In this document: positions 12,497 to 23,437 of the stretch, piece after piece
How the letters are laid out: each line of letters opens with the position of its first letter
How positions within the stretch are numbered: position 1 is the first letter of the stretch
NCBI GenBank assembly: GCA_032988165.1
Contig: JANTQF010000011.1
Span: 124,001-188,000, forward strand
DNA length: 64,000 nucleotides
Direction: 5' to 3'
Origin: Emmonsiellopsis sp. PD_33
Lineage: Eukaryota; Ascomycota; Eurotiomycetes; Onygenales; Ajellomycetaceae
The notes under the pieces: generated by a model
Told to the model about the DNA's origin: nothing
What the model saw: the letters and a program-made list of their open reading frames with translations, nothing else
The model's database searches: none
Made by a program: the position numbers and the translations under genes

Positions 12497-14486
12497 TCAC
12501 CGGAAATCCAACTGAATCGCCCTCCATTGCCCCCCCACTGTCCCACAACGCGGACACCCTCTCCGGTTATGCATGCTCGTTGGCCTCCCCAGATTACCAT
12601 TCCCACTAATCCCATTCCCAGGACTACTGGTTGGGTTCAGGATGGATGTTGGTCCCGGTGCGCTGGTGGTTTGCAGGCCCGCCATCACGCTGACACAGTC
12701 GCGACATACGCCGCAGATGCAGTTGGTACATGCGAAACAGTCGCGGACGGGCCACGGACGCGAACAACACGCACAGTAGATTTGGACATCTTTGCTGCTA
12801 CTCGACATTGGGGTTGGGTTGGATAATCGGTGGTGGATGCGGTGGTGTGTATGGAGGTGATTTTGGAGTTGTTGGGGGTGTGAAGACGGTGGGTAGGAGC
12901 TTGTGAGCGGTCGAGGAGGCTGCACGGGGCTGGAATCTGAGTTTGCAGAGGCTGGTAGGCCTGCAGAGGACATGTGGAAGTTTTTACCGGAGACGGAGGA
13001 GTTTGAATCGAGGGACGACTCGATTGAAGGGAATGGCTCCAGGTCGTTGTCGAGATTACCGTGGGGTTCGTAGGGCGGCGGTGTAAGAGCTTTTTGGAGC
13101 GGGGATGCGGTGTATGAGAGGGGTGGTGGAAATTGGCGGTAGTGTGGTTGTGGCGTGGGTAAACCAGGCGTTGACTGGAAAGCGGGAGGCAACGATGATC
13201 GATGTTTCGAAGGAGCTGAAGTCACGCTATTGAAAGCATGAAAGGGAGGTGATTTGGGTACCTGTGAACATGAGCAATGCGCCAGTAACTGTCAATAAGA
13301 CGGTCTCTTACAGGAGTCAAATCGCGATCGTCATCAACCTCCGTCGCAGAAGTCGCAGCCTCGATGAGGTCTTCCCATCTCTTCCCCTGGGCCCAAGCAG
13401 CCGTTTGCGGCTCGGCTGACAATGCTTTGCGGTCGTTAAGACTGGGTCTGCGACCAAACTCCCTTGACCTATTCCGCTCATGCCTTCCTTTGCGCGCAGA
13501 CTGGGTCAACGAGCCTTTTCGCGGGCGCTGCAGTTTCTCCCGCCGCTGAATTGGCGGGAGGGTGGATGAGCGTCCTGGGGGGGAATGCGCAAGGATAGAG
13601 GGGAGCAGTTCTCGAGGGCGCGGGGACTGGAAGGGCGGTATGGATTCTTGTTTGAAGTGGTCGCGAAGCGGGGGGAGCTCAATTGAAGAGCGCATGCGTT
13701 CCCTTCGCAGGTCGACATCGGAATGCATTTCCTGATTATACATCCATCAGCTTATCCTTGTCCAGTAAATTAGTAGTGAATACAAAAGAACAGGACTAAC
13801 GGGTTCAGAATCCCAGTCGGCAGTCAGTCGATGGTGATGGAGCTGGGCCAATGCGACGGCGGCAGTGGCAGCGGCGGGGTGAGCTTCATCGAGGGTTCTG
13901 GGGGTCAGGGGGGAGCTTCGATCGGGAGCACCAAAGAGATCCCTGTCGGCTAGATCACCTAGGAACGCACTCAGCACGGGTGGGAGAGTAAAAGGAGGTC
14001 GAGACAGAGGATACGAACCGGGGCCGCGTCGCGGGTGCGGGGCATTGGGCGGCAGGACATGGGCTCGCTGGTCTGGCGGGGTGGTGACCATGAGCTGGAA
14101 GCTCTCCTCGGTCGCGGGGAGCTTCGGGATGTAGTGGTTTGGGTGTGCGCGACGGATATGCTCCTGCATGGAGCGGTATCGTTTTTCCTAGACGGCAGAC
14201 AAAGAACGATTAGCGACGAGAAGGGCATTGTCGATGGTAGGCACGGCACAGCGAAAGGCCAGGACGAGGGGTGGATAAAGGCCAGATAGCTGAGATAAGG
14301 GCGGTGTGGCGGCGCGGGGACAGCTCGGGCAGCTCTTGAGAGGAGAGGCAGAGACAAGACAGGACAACTCACGCCCAGACAGCGCTTGCGACAATTGGAG
14401 CCGTCATTGTTGGTCAGGGGACAGACGACCTCGTTGTTGGCGTCGGAAACGGAGAACGAGCTGGTCAGGGAGGCTCGCGGCGGCAT
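12497..14486 (-). CDS. zinc-binding protein with N-terminal C2H2-like segment and C-terminal RING-like Cys cluster
   Basis: Five exons on the minus strand (14486-14373, 14187-14019, 13958-13801, 13731-13312, 13261-12497) join in frame to 541 residues. The N-terminus has C-x9-C (residues 22-32), a basic RKRC, then MQEHIRRAHP, giving a possible C2H2-type zinc site encoded across the first intron. The middle is Pro/Ser/Arg-rich and probably disordered. The C-terminus has eight or more cysteines in CxxC pairs (YCACC, CFACTNCICGVCRDC, CPRC), a RING-like or treble-clef zinc module. I recall the N-terminal motif as conserved among Eurotiomycetes proteins of unknown function. A nuclear or ubiquitin-related role is possible but unproven. 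The 60-bp third intron is a multiple of three and stop-free, so it might be retained. Confidence 0.75.
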
Positions 14487-16388
14487 GGTCTGCAACGAGG
14501 AGGGGACGGCCAGACGAGAGGGAGCGGGAGAGGGGAGCTGGAGCAGGACACGGCGGGGGGCGAGAGAGGGAGCTGATGCGCATGCTCTGTGGATGGGATG
14601 GCTAGAGTGGCGGTTAGAGGTGTGATGGGATGGGGTAGGGTGGATAGGAGGAGGAGAGGAGGAGGAGAGGAGAGGAGGTAACTAGCTGTGGCTGTGGCTG
14701 AGAGGAGAGGGACAGAAACAGGACTGGGCTGGTTGGTGGGAGGGAACTAAGCGGGTGGAGAGAAGAAGAGAAGAAGACGGGATAGGATGGAGAGAGGAGA
14801 TGAAGACAGCTCGGCCAGTTCAGGATAGTTAGTTAGTTAGTTAGTCGAGTTGTCAACCTCAACCACAGCTCAGCTCCAGCTATTATCGATGATCGAGGGG
14901 TTGGGCGGGCAGACGGAGGGGGTCACTACTAACTAACTAACCATTGGATTCATTTCCCATCTCATCTCTAATTAATTAGCTGCTTATTTACCCCTCACTT
15001 GCCACGCTCTCTCGGCTGGCTTTTGCTTTTTCTTGTTCTTTTTCTTTTCATCTGATCTATTTATTATTCCGTTGCATGTATGTATCCTATCCACACACTA
15101 TTCTCTCCCTCGGCAATCACCAGCCAGCTCAATTGTTTCAGCTCCCGTCTGGCTTCCGTTTCATCCGCCCACTAACCCATTATAAACATCTTGATTAGCT
15201 GCTCCTCGAACTACTTCAATGCAATTGAACCCTCTCACCCACCAACTGCAAAAGGTTACATCACTCCTCCCGCATCCCACATCCCACACTACTGATCCCT
15301 GATAATGCCGGATAATCCAATGCCACACCAGCCATGTCTGGAGCTGATAGTTCTGTCCACGGTAGTAATTATGCACATGTAGCTCCATACAACTACCAAT
15401 ATAAATAGCTGGCTTGGAGAGCAACTGTGAATAAATACCGGTTTCATTGCTAACCTTTAGGGCTATCATAACTAGCTACCTAATCCGGTTAGGCGTGTTG
15501 AAGAAGTTTCAGCCAATATCTAATCTATTCGCGCGAACCTCATCCCTTGGTACATACTACAGCTTCAGCAGGATTCAAAAGAACCACCATGCATCATGAT
15601 AGTTACTGCAGGTCGGAGGACACAATCTGTCCACGGAGCGTTCGGAGTGGCGCTGCGAAGCAAAACCAAATCAAGCCCCCGGCAACCAACCAACTACTAG
15701 TAGCTAGCGAAAAAGCATCCCTATTACTTCTCTACAAATATGAACCAGAGTGCTCTGGATGCGGAAGAAGGCCTCTGTTTGTTCATCGAAACCCTCCAGC
15801 ATCAGAATGGGCACCACATAATATCACATTGGGGCCTCTTCGGACTATTGATACAGCCAGAAATACCCTGTGCTACTACATAGCTAGAGAACATCCTCGC
15901 GCCCTTCAATGCACGAAGAAGAAGAACGGTGGCTCGAACAATGCCAGGAGATTGATCCTTTTGGACGCCTCATGCTGAGAATTACGGGTCTATCAAGAAT
16001 TGGCTACTTCGGCATTACCCAGTCCTCACTCCACTACTCTATAAGTATCAATTCTGCATGGTATGGTGGCCTGGGAGATTCCACAGGATATTCTCGGCTG
16101 TGGTTGCGTCGTTAGTTGACTCCGGCAATAGGAAAGGCGTTTGCCCCTTGAGACTGCACTTGAAGAGTAAAGCAACAGGGACCTACAATGTGACACCGAC
16201 ATTGACGGACGGCGAAAGAGATATCTCCAGCGGACATTGTGGATGGCTACAGCTTACAGGGGAAAGATGGTGGCCCTTTTGTAGGCCCCGGTTGCGAGAT
16301 GAACAACCCCAGCCCTTGCCGACTGGGCAGATCGCAACAAGCGAGATCTCAAGACTCGAACGAAAGTGCGAGACGCAAGGCGAAGAGT
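14487..16388. other. intergenic, promoter of the zinc-finger gene; no gene seen
   Basis: Purine-rich strings (14500-14830) and TTAG/AACT repeats (14829-14845, 14930-14942) lie upstream of the zinc-finger gene's ATG. The rest up to the kinase stop codon has only short frames without recognisable domains. Confidence 0.5.
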
Positions 16389-17656
16389 CTAGCCACAATG
16401 CATATCTACAATCGCTTTAAACGACGCATCCTGCAGAAGTTCCCTTGCACTCGGCCGTTTTTCAGGGTCTACGCTGAATCCTCTCGCCAATACAGACAGC
16501 GCATGTTTCCGCTCACTTGGACTAGCATCAGGTCGTCCGCGTAGAATCAATGCTTCGAGGTTAGATTCGCGTGTAATATGTGTACTACCCTGAGCATACC
16601 ACCAATCACGGGTTTTGCCAGGAGTACAGTAATGGCCCTTCCATTGTGCCGGCAGTGGGCCTAAGAGGTTGACTATGGTGGTCATTACCCCGCCATCTGC
16701 CCATGTGTGGAAGGGTGTGAATCCAACATATAATTCCGTAAAGATGCACATGTAGCTCCACATATCACAGGCAAAGCTTGGATCGTGGTTGTGGAGCCTC
16801 TCCGGAGAGCAATAGTGAATAGGTGGCCGACCTGGTTGAGGGATGGGCGTACCGGGTTTCATTGCTAAACCAAAGTCACCGAGATAAAACATCTCCGTTC
16901 GTAAACTTTCGGGGATTTCAATCGGCTTGACAACCTCCCCTTGTCTCCATGGGTTATCCGGTATAGATAACTTTAGGGGACGGCCTAGGAGCTTGTATTT
17001 TGCGGCTCTGTTGAGATTTTTGAGGGGAACTAGACCCCACATGACATTTTTATTATTTATGTCTATATACAACTTATTAGCATGCATATTTATATAGTAC
17101 ATAGCTTGGAACTCAACTTACCACAGTGCACAATTCCACCTTCATGTAGGCTTGCCAAAGCCTCCAGCAACTGCCTTGCAGCCGACATGCGAGTGGCGAT
17201 AGGTATCTCCCGACCAACAAGGGAGTCAAGAGATGGACCCTGTAAGGGAAACACGAGAACTCGATGATCAGAGTCTTTGCCGCGGAGGAAGAAAGTTGCT
17301 ATGGATGTAACAAGGTGGGAGGTATCCTTCACAGCAAGCTCTATCTCTTCTAGGATGTTATATTCATGTTCTCCTGAACTATTAATTCCCGCAGCAAAGA
17401 TCTTGAGAGCCACGTCCTGCCTGTTGTTGATGTCATGGGCCATCCAGACGGTGGAGAAACCACCATGCCCGAGTTTATGCTCTATCTGATATGTTTGGTT
17501 GATCACTTCTCCGATCCGGATGGGGTAGAATTTGTACTCATAGGGGCCTTCAGAATACTCTGTGACGTCGTAATCCTCGTCAGAGTCCACGAAGTCGCCG
17601 TACTCGGCGGCGTCGCTGTCTGCGGGGTACTGGGGTATCGTGGCTGATATTGTCAT
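16389..17656 (-). CDS. SRPK-like serine/threonine protein kinase with atypical catalytic loop
   Basis: Two exons (17656-17122 and 17062-16389; intron GTAAGT to TATAG) give 402 residues. A short acidic N-terminus (about 40 residues) leads to a kinase fold: Gly-rich loop LGHGGFSTVW (62-71), VALK lysine 85, catalytic loop HCDINNKN (Asp179), DFG (241-243), and a C-terminal subdomain RPSARELL with the terminal Phe-Lys helix. Spacing and the opening IGEVINQTYQIEHKLG fit the fungal expansion of SR-protein-kinase-like enzymes. In the catalytic loop the Lys two residues after Asp is Asn, and the Arg of HRD is Cys; the metal-binding Asn184 and DFG are kept. Activity may therefore be weak. Substrates are unknown. 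It ends about 1.9 kb from the divergently placed zinc-finger gene's ATG. Confidence 0.85.
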
Positions 17657-17987
17657 GTTTGGTGTGGCTTTCCAAGAGATTGAGACGGGCGGTATAATGC
17701 TAACAGCTTGAACTGTCTGAGTATAGCAACAGAGCTGAGTTGGGATGGTATTTCGCTAAATGAATAATCGTAAAGCATTGTGTGAAAGCGAGGGAGCGAG
17801 AAGGCGGAAGAATGAGGGGGACAAGGGGATATCTATCATTCCAGTTGGGAGAGTAGTTACAGGTCAGCTAACCACTCACTGTCAATGCAGTTGCCGTTTA
17901 ATAACTCTTTCAGTTCCATTCCCTCCCGCATGATCGATCACCCAAGGACCCGAAAAAGAAGATACATAATGTGTAGAGCGCGGAATT
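17657..17987. other. kinase 5' flank
   Basis: About 330 bp between the kinase ATG and the tRNA terminator tract. No gene is seen; it presumably holds the kinase promoter. Confidence 0.4.
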
Positions 17988-18008
17988 AAAAAAATAAAAA
18001 AAAAAAAA
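17988..18008 (-). terminator. RNA polymerase III terminator (T-run) of tRNA-Glu
   Basis: Read on the minus strand, the tRNA's 3' end is followed directly by a long T-run interrupted once by A. This is the standard Pol III stop signal. Confidence 0.85.
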
Positions 18009-18080
18009 CTCCCATAGGGGGAATCGAACCCCCGGCTAGCGTGTGAGAGACGCTGATGTTAGCCACTACACCATATGGGA
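18009..18080 (-). tRNA. tRNA-Glu (anticodon CUC)
   Basis: On the minus strand, a 72-nt cloverleaf can be drawn. The acceptor stem TCCCATA pairs perfectly with TATGGGA. The anticodon stem AGCGT/ACGCT encloses the loop CTCTCAC, giving anticodon CTC, which reads GAG (Glu). The T-arm GGGGG-TTCGATT-CCCCC is perfect and carries the B box GGTTCGATTCC; the D-arm region carries an A-box-like TGGTGTAGTGG. There is no intron, and the discriminator base is G. Confidence 0.95.
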
Positions 18081-18825
18081 TAGTATTTGATGGGGGAGCT
18101 AACCGGTCCATGGATTTTACAGGACAATCTGATTATTTTTGGTATGGTGTGGCGCGAGAAAAAAAGGGGGGGAGGGTTGGTCTCTTTTTCTAGCTGGATG
18201 GGTTGATAGGGGTACTTACTAGCTTTAACCGTTTCAAAGGAGAAGATGGGTTCTCGAGTACACACACATCTATCAATTGCTTGGCCTTTTAAAATTGTTT
18301 TCGTAGAATCAGAAGGTGTTGTAGTCTTCAGCTGCAATATATATAAATCATGCTCCTCCAACAAAGTCTCACCCTGAAAAAGATAAAAATAACCATTGTG
18401 AAATAGAGACATTGTTAGATTATTACAGTATTATGGAGGTCTTGCAAGATGCTAATCAATTAACTGGTACTTATATTTCCAAATCAAGAATCAAGAATAT
18501 TTATATTTCATGTATGTAGGTTGTTAGTTTCGCTCCGCTCTGGTGGTATTTTTTTAAAAAGAAAAAAGATAGAGAACAGATTAAAAAATGCCGTTGCGAA
18601 GCTCGCTTGCCAAAAAAAAGGGGGGTGTCAAACATGCACAATAAAACCGCCCAGACAGGCCAAAGGGGATGGATAAAGAAGGGGAGATTGGTATAGTAAA
18701 GATCCAAAAAAGAGCATTAAACATCGCAAAACACCGCTCGTATGTATGCATGTATAGATGTACAGACGCAGTATATACAGTACAGAACCAAAACCAAAAC
18801 CCAAACAAAGATAAAAAAAGCAAAA
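18081..18825. other. 3' flank of the carrier gene; no gene seen
   Basis: A/T-rich sequence between the tRNA and the carrier stop codon. A minus-strand frame at 18059-18412 overlaps the tRNA and shows no domain. The stretch is probably the carrier 3'UTR. Confidence 0.4.
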
Positions 18826-20388
18826 TCATACCTCATCCCCCTCCTCTACGCTCCCCGCACCAACCCCCCGGTGCTCATTAACCTTCCCCGCCATCTTCTT
18901 CCCAACCTCATAGCTAGAAATCATAATCGCGCATGCAGGCGCGACCTTCAAACACCGCGCCGCCCATCCGCGGAACAGGCCCGGGATGCCTTCTACTCTG
19001 AAAATGTGCACGAGGAAGCGCGGTGTGGAGAGTTGTTCGGGGTGTGTTTGGGATGGTGGATGGGGTGGGTTTGATAAGGGGGCTGTGTTTGATGATGAGG
19101 ATGAGGATGCGGCGAGTCTGGTGAAGGAGGACGAGGTGAAGGAGTTACTCGTGGATGTGGCGGGGGATTTGGCCGTGGGCGTGGCGGAGCCCGGCTCGTC
19201 ACCGCAGTGGCGGAAGACTTGCTGGCGTGTCTTGCCGACGTCGAAGGGGGTGGTGATGAGCGCGGCAAGGGCGCCGGAGATGGCGCCGGCGGTGAAACTG
19301 TCGAGGAAGGTCATGGTGTGGTCGTGTTGTGGGTGTTGGTGGAGGTGGGGTGTGAAGATCGGGTCAGGGATGGTTCTGGCCCGCATGCCCGTGAGCGTGT
19401 TCTTGACGCTCTCGTAGCCCCACCAGTATAAAGCGGAGAAGGGCACGTCCCGCCACATGGTCAGTGTCAGCCCGCGCCAGAGTGAGCTGTAGCCCTGCGT
19501 CTGGGTCATTTGGTGGAGCCGTTGAAACGTGGCTTTGAAGTGGCCGGTGCCCGTGCCCGGTGTGGCCTGTAGGCGTGTGCGGAACATTTCTATGGGGCTA
19601 ATGACCGACGCTGCGGCGATGCGGGCTATCCCGCCCGCAACGAGGGGTGCCGTGTTGTCGGAGAAGACACGGTTGACGGGGCTCTTATTGTCGTACCGGA
19701 GCCAGTCATAGCCGGTGAAATAGATGACGTTGGCAGGGATGGCCATTACTAGAGTTGGGCTGAGGCCTCGCCATAGTGTTGAAACCCCCTCGTTCCGCGC
19801 AATCTTGCGCAGGCCGTCAAGAGTCGAGGTAAACGTCTTCCGTTGGGTTTCCTCCACCGCACAACCCGGAACTTCGAGGCCGGCCGACGGGCTGCCAATT
19901 GCTGCGCCATTCTGGCCAACCATGCAGAACTGGGGATTGTTTCCGACCCAAAACACTTCCCGACAGCAGGCCGTTACTCCGAGGTTAGGCGGTAGTTCTC
20001 TGAAGGCGGCGGCGGGTATGAGATCCGGCGCGGCGCGGAGGATGGGTGTTTGTGATTGGAGGCGGATCCGGACGACATCAAGGGGAGTCACTAGGGAGAC
20101 GTGTTAAACGGGCTTCATTAACTCTCATAGAGCGCTAGGTAGCTTACCAAGGAGGGAGGTTAAGAGACTGCCCAAGGTGGCCGAAATCATCTTCTGGGTC
20201 GCGGAAACATTGTTGTATTCCTGGCCGTGGCCGCCCGACCGTCCGCTTGCATTGCTGGGAGCCATCGATGGTGTCCTGGCATGGTGTAGCAGCGGCTGGC
20301 TTTCCTCAAACGCGCTGGTGTCCTCTATCGGGTATGCTGGGCCTGACTCACGCAACCGCGGTGGTGACGCACCCCCATAACCAGACAT
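18826..20388 (-). CDS. MTM1: mitochondrial carrier family protein, Mtm1/SLC25A39-40 type
   Basis: Two exons (20388-20148 and 20090-18826) encode 501 residues. The three carrier signatures are present in order: PLDVVRIRLQ just after the intron, PIEMFRTRLQ in the middle and PFDVGKTRQQ near the C-terminus, each opening one of three repeats of paired helices. The long insertion after the first helix (with two nearby CC/C cysteines and ATCC-like TACCREVFWVG) and the block WRGLSPTLVMAIPANVIYFTGYDW fit the Mtm1 group, which in yeast and animals is linked to mitochondrial glutathione, manganese and iron handling. A Ser/Thr-rich low-complexity stretch separates the last two helices. It diverges from the F-box gene to its right by about 600 bp. 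Confidence 0.88.
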
Positions 20389-20990
20389 TCATCCACTATG
20401 CTGAGCAGGGTGCCCGGAGGCCAAATCCAAAGAGGTGCTTGCGAAGTCGTGGCAGCTTCAGGGGCGTCGTGTTCATGCCGGGGGACAGAGACGCAGCGCA
20501 GAGGCGGAGACACGGCGATGACAGCAGTGGCCAAGGTTGAAGTTGGCAAACACGCAGAAAAAATCGGTGATAGCGGAGAATTAGGCGATATCGGCTGCGG
20601 CAATTGAGCTTGGCCGCAAAAAGCAAAAAGACGCGCCGATCGCAGCGCTCTAGACCCGATATGGCCGAGAATTGCCGACTAGCGCGGTCCGTGATGAGGT
20701 AAGCAAACGCGCTAGTCCGAGACGGGATTAGCGGCGGAGATAAGCACTGATTGATAAGGCGGAGGCAGCGCCGCACGTGCTGGGATTAGTCATCCGCACA
20801 ACTTCCGTCGTCATCGCGCCTGTCCGTCTGATATCAGAACAACAGAGCGTCAAGACGACGATTGTGTCTGCTTTTGTGTGCAATGGCCTGCTACGTGGTC
20901 TGAATCCGCGGGATCAGTGTTGACTTGACAACTGTCGGGCATCCCGCCGTAATCAGCCGGAAGATCAGTGACCGCAATAACATCGCGGCA
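20389..20990. promoter_or_regulatory. divergent promoter region (carrier / F-box gene)
   Basis: About 600 bp separate the ATGs of two oppositely transcribed genes. CACGTG occurs at about 20774. Several CAC/GCG-rich strings occur, but no TATA element is clear. Confidence 0.55.
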
Positions 20991-22763
20991 ATGGAGCCAA
21001 ACAATGATGAACTCGAGTCTTTCAGACGCCAGTGGCGGGAAGAGGTCGCAAAGCGGACCAAAGGGGCTTCTGCGTCCCAGCCAAGGCCTCGGAAACCCGG
21101 CCGTACCACCGCTCCTGAACCGAGTCATAGATTGCCGCCAACGCAGTATCCGGCGGCGGATCGAATAGCGGAGTTGGACCTGGAACCCGCAGCGGGCGCG
21201 CAGCCTGCAGCCCCACAGAAATATGAGGAATTGGTAGATCAAGTGCGCGCACTGCAGGTTACATCTCCTGATGAGGATTCGTTCGGTCCGCAGCCGGAGA
21301 AACCGCCCACGTCTGCGCTTGAGCATTTCGAGGCCGCGGCGCAAAAGGAGGCTCAGGGGAATCTGGGATCCAGTTTGGACCTGTACAGGAAGGCTTATAG
21401 GGTGATTAGTACTTTAGCTGTCAGAGATATTATAGCAGACCGCTGATAAAACTACCAATAGCTTGATTCCAAGGTCGACCAGGTATACAGGAAGAAGCAC
21501 TTCCCTCCCGCGCTTCATGTGGCTGGTATCAACCCTCCGGGCGCCCCAGTCACAGTGCCAAATACGGTCCACCGTTCACAGAAAGAACCAATTTTGTCTA
21601 CACCTGATCTAATTGCTTCCTTTGCTGCTTGTGCGATCCCTGTTGCCGATCCCGCCATCGAGAACACACCGCCTCCCCCCTGCCCGATCTCGAAGATCCC
21701 ATCAGAAGTGCTTGTAGAGATTCTCAGGCATGTGGCCCTCATGGACCCGGCGTCCTTTGGCCGTCTGTCCCTTGTCTGCAAGAGGTTGACATACCACTTC
21801 GCCTACGAGCAGCGTATATGGAGACGACTCTGCCAGGGATCCGAATTTGGCTTTGGCGCCATGCACTATGACTTTGTTTGTGACGTAAAGGGCCGCAAAA
21901 TACATTCATTCTTGCCAGAATATACCCCCTTTCCATTTGACCAGGCTATCCTGAAAATCCCTAGGCCACTTACAACCTGGAGCCAAGTCTTCCAAAGCTT
22001 TCCACGCATCCGATTTACAGGCATATACATCAGCACCGTTAACTATACACGCCCGGGGGCCGCCTCCGCCTTACAGCATGTCTCCTGGAACGCCCCCATC
22101 CACATAGTGACATACTACCGATACTTGCGCTTCTATCCGGATGGCAGCCTCATTTCTCTCCTCACCACAACAGAACCCATGGATGTGGTCCCGCACATCA
22201 GCAAGGAAAACCTCGAAACCTTGCACGTGGGTGTCCATGCCCACCGCAAACATCAACACCACCCATCAGACACGGCCGCACCGGCGGGCCCCGTTGCAAA
22301 TCCGATCCCCCCAATAGCCGCATCCGCACTAAAAAATGCTCTCCGCGGCCGCTGGCATCTCAACAACCCCTCCCCACCCCCGCCGCCGCCACCCGAAGAA
22401 TCAGAAGCACCAACCACATCCCCTACCACAACTCCCATGCCCCCATCGGCTACGAACTCCGCCGCGGGCGGCGGTAAAACCCCCCAAACGCCCGACCCAC
22501 GCGACCTCTTCATCGAAACAGAAGGCGTAGACCCAAAATACACGTACATAATGCACCTCGCGCTGCGATCGGTGGGCACTGGTGCTTCACGTCCCGTGGC
22601 AGAGAATGCGCCTCCGCAGCCAAACACGGCGAAGAACACAAAGCTGATGTGGAAGGGGTTCTGGAGTTATAACCGGACTACGGAGGATTGGGCGGAGTTT
22701 GGGTTGAGGAATGGGAGGGCGTTTGTGTTTAGGAGGGTGAGGGGGTGGGGGATGCCCGGGTAG
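20991..22763 (+). CDS. HRT3: F-box protein, Hrt3/Pof7 (FBXO9) type
   Basis: Two exons (20991-21401 and 21462-22763) give 570 residues. The N-terminus contains a TPR-like helix pair ending EGxLGSSLDLYRKAYR and continuing across the intron as LDSKVDQVYRKKHFP, typical of the FBXO9/Pof7/Hrt3 group. The F-box follows (ISKIPSEVLVEILRHVA...LSLVCKRLTY). The C-terminal domain has the family blocks FTGIYISTVNYTRPG, IHIVTYYRYLRFYPDG and ENAxNTKLMWKGFWSYN. This family provides substrate receptors of SCF ubiquitin ligases. A Pro/Ala/His-rich insertion of about 100 residues interrupts the C-terminal domain. The start is the first ATG that fits the domain; an earlier in-frame codon is not ATG. Confidence 0.88.
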
Positions 22764-23437
22764 GTAGGTAGGTAGGTGGTTCCATCATTTTGGTTTCGGT
22801 TGGAGAAGTGGGTGGGGGGAGATGGGTTGTTTGATATTTATGATTTATATTTAACGATTTATGGGATGTAATTACTTTTTTTTTTTGGAATGCCTTGTTG
22901 GTTGGTTGGGTTTAAAAGTGTGGTATGTGTCCCCCATCTTATGAGGTGATTTATCTATATAAGCATGTGTTTTTGCCTACCCTATGTATATACCGACCGA
23001 AAAACACTCCGGGCCAATGGTATTGATGATGAATGGGCTCTTTCATACCTACATTGGAACATGTTGTCTCTCCTAGTGATTTAAGAGATAGGGCCAGTTT
23101 TATAAAAAAGGGAATAAAGAATCAAGGGGTATCGGGTTCAAATCATCAAATGCCAACATTGAGCAGGGCAGACATCTTGCAACAGTCTAAAATAAGAGAG
23201 GATGAAGGAAATATCATCATGAGCCCTGCCCACCACAAGTCCATTCCCGCCCAAGCATACAAGACTATAGGAAGGAAAATACCAACACTATGTATGCCCC
23301 ATGCAAAGCCCCTGAGCCAACCAAACCCACACGAAAAAACAGGAGTTTACTCCCAATCACCATCCCATCCCATCCCAAAACACCCTGCTAAAACAAACAA
23401 ACAAATAAACAATAGCAAAACCACCCACCCCATCCCG
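22764..23437. other. convergent 3' intergenic region
   Basis: Between the stops of the F-box gene (+) and APC2 (-). It holds a GGTA microsatellite (about 22761-22776), T-rich strings, and a plus-strand open frame starting at 23033 that overlaps the 3' end of APC2 and is rejected as a gene. Confidence 0.5.

Noticed and set aside
18059..18412. 117-codon minus-strand frame next to the carrier gene
   Set aside because: It overlaps the well-supported tRNA-Glu and shows no domain.
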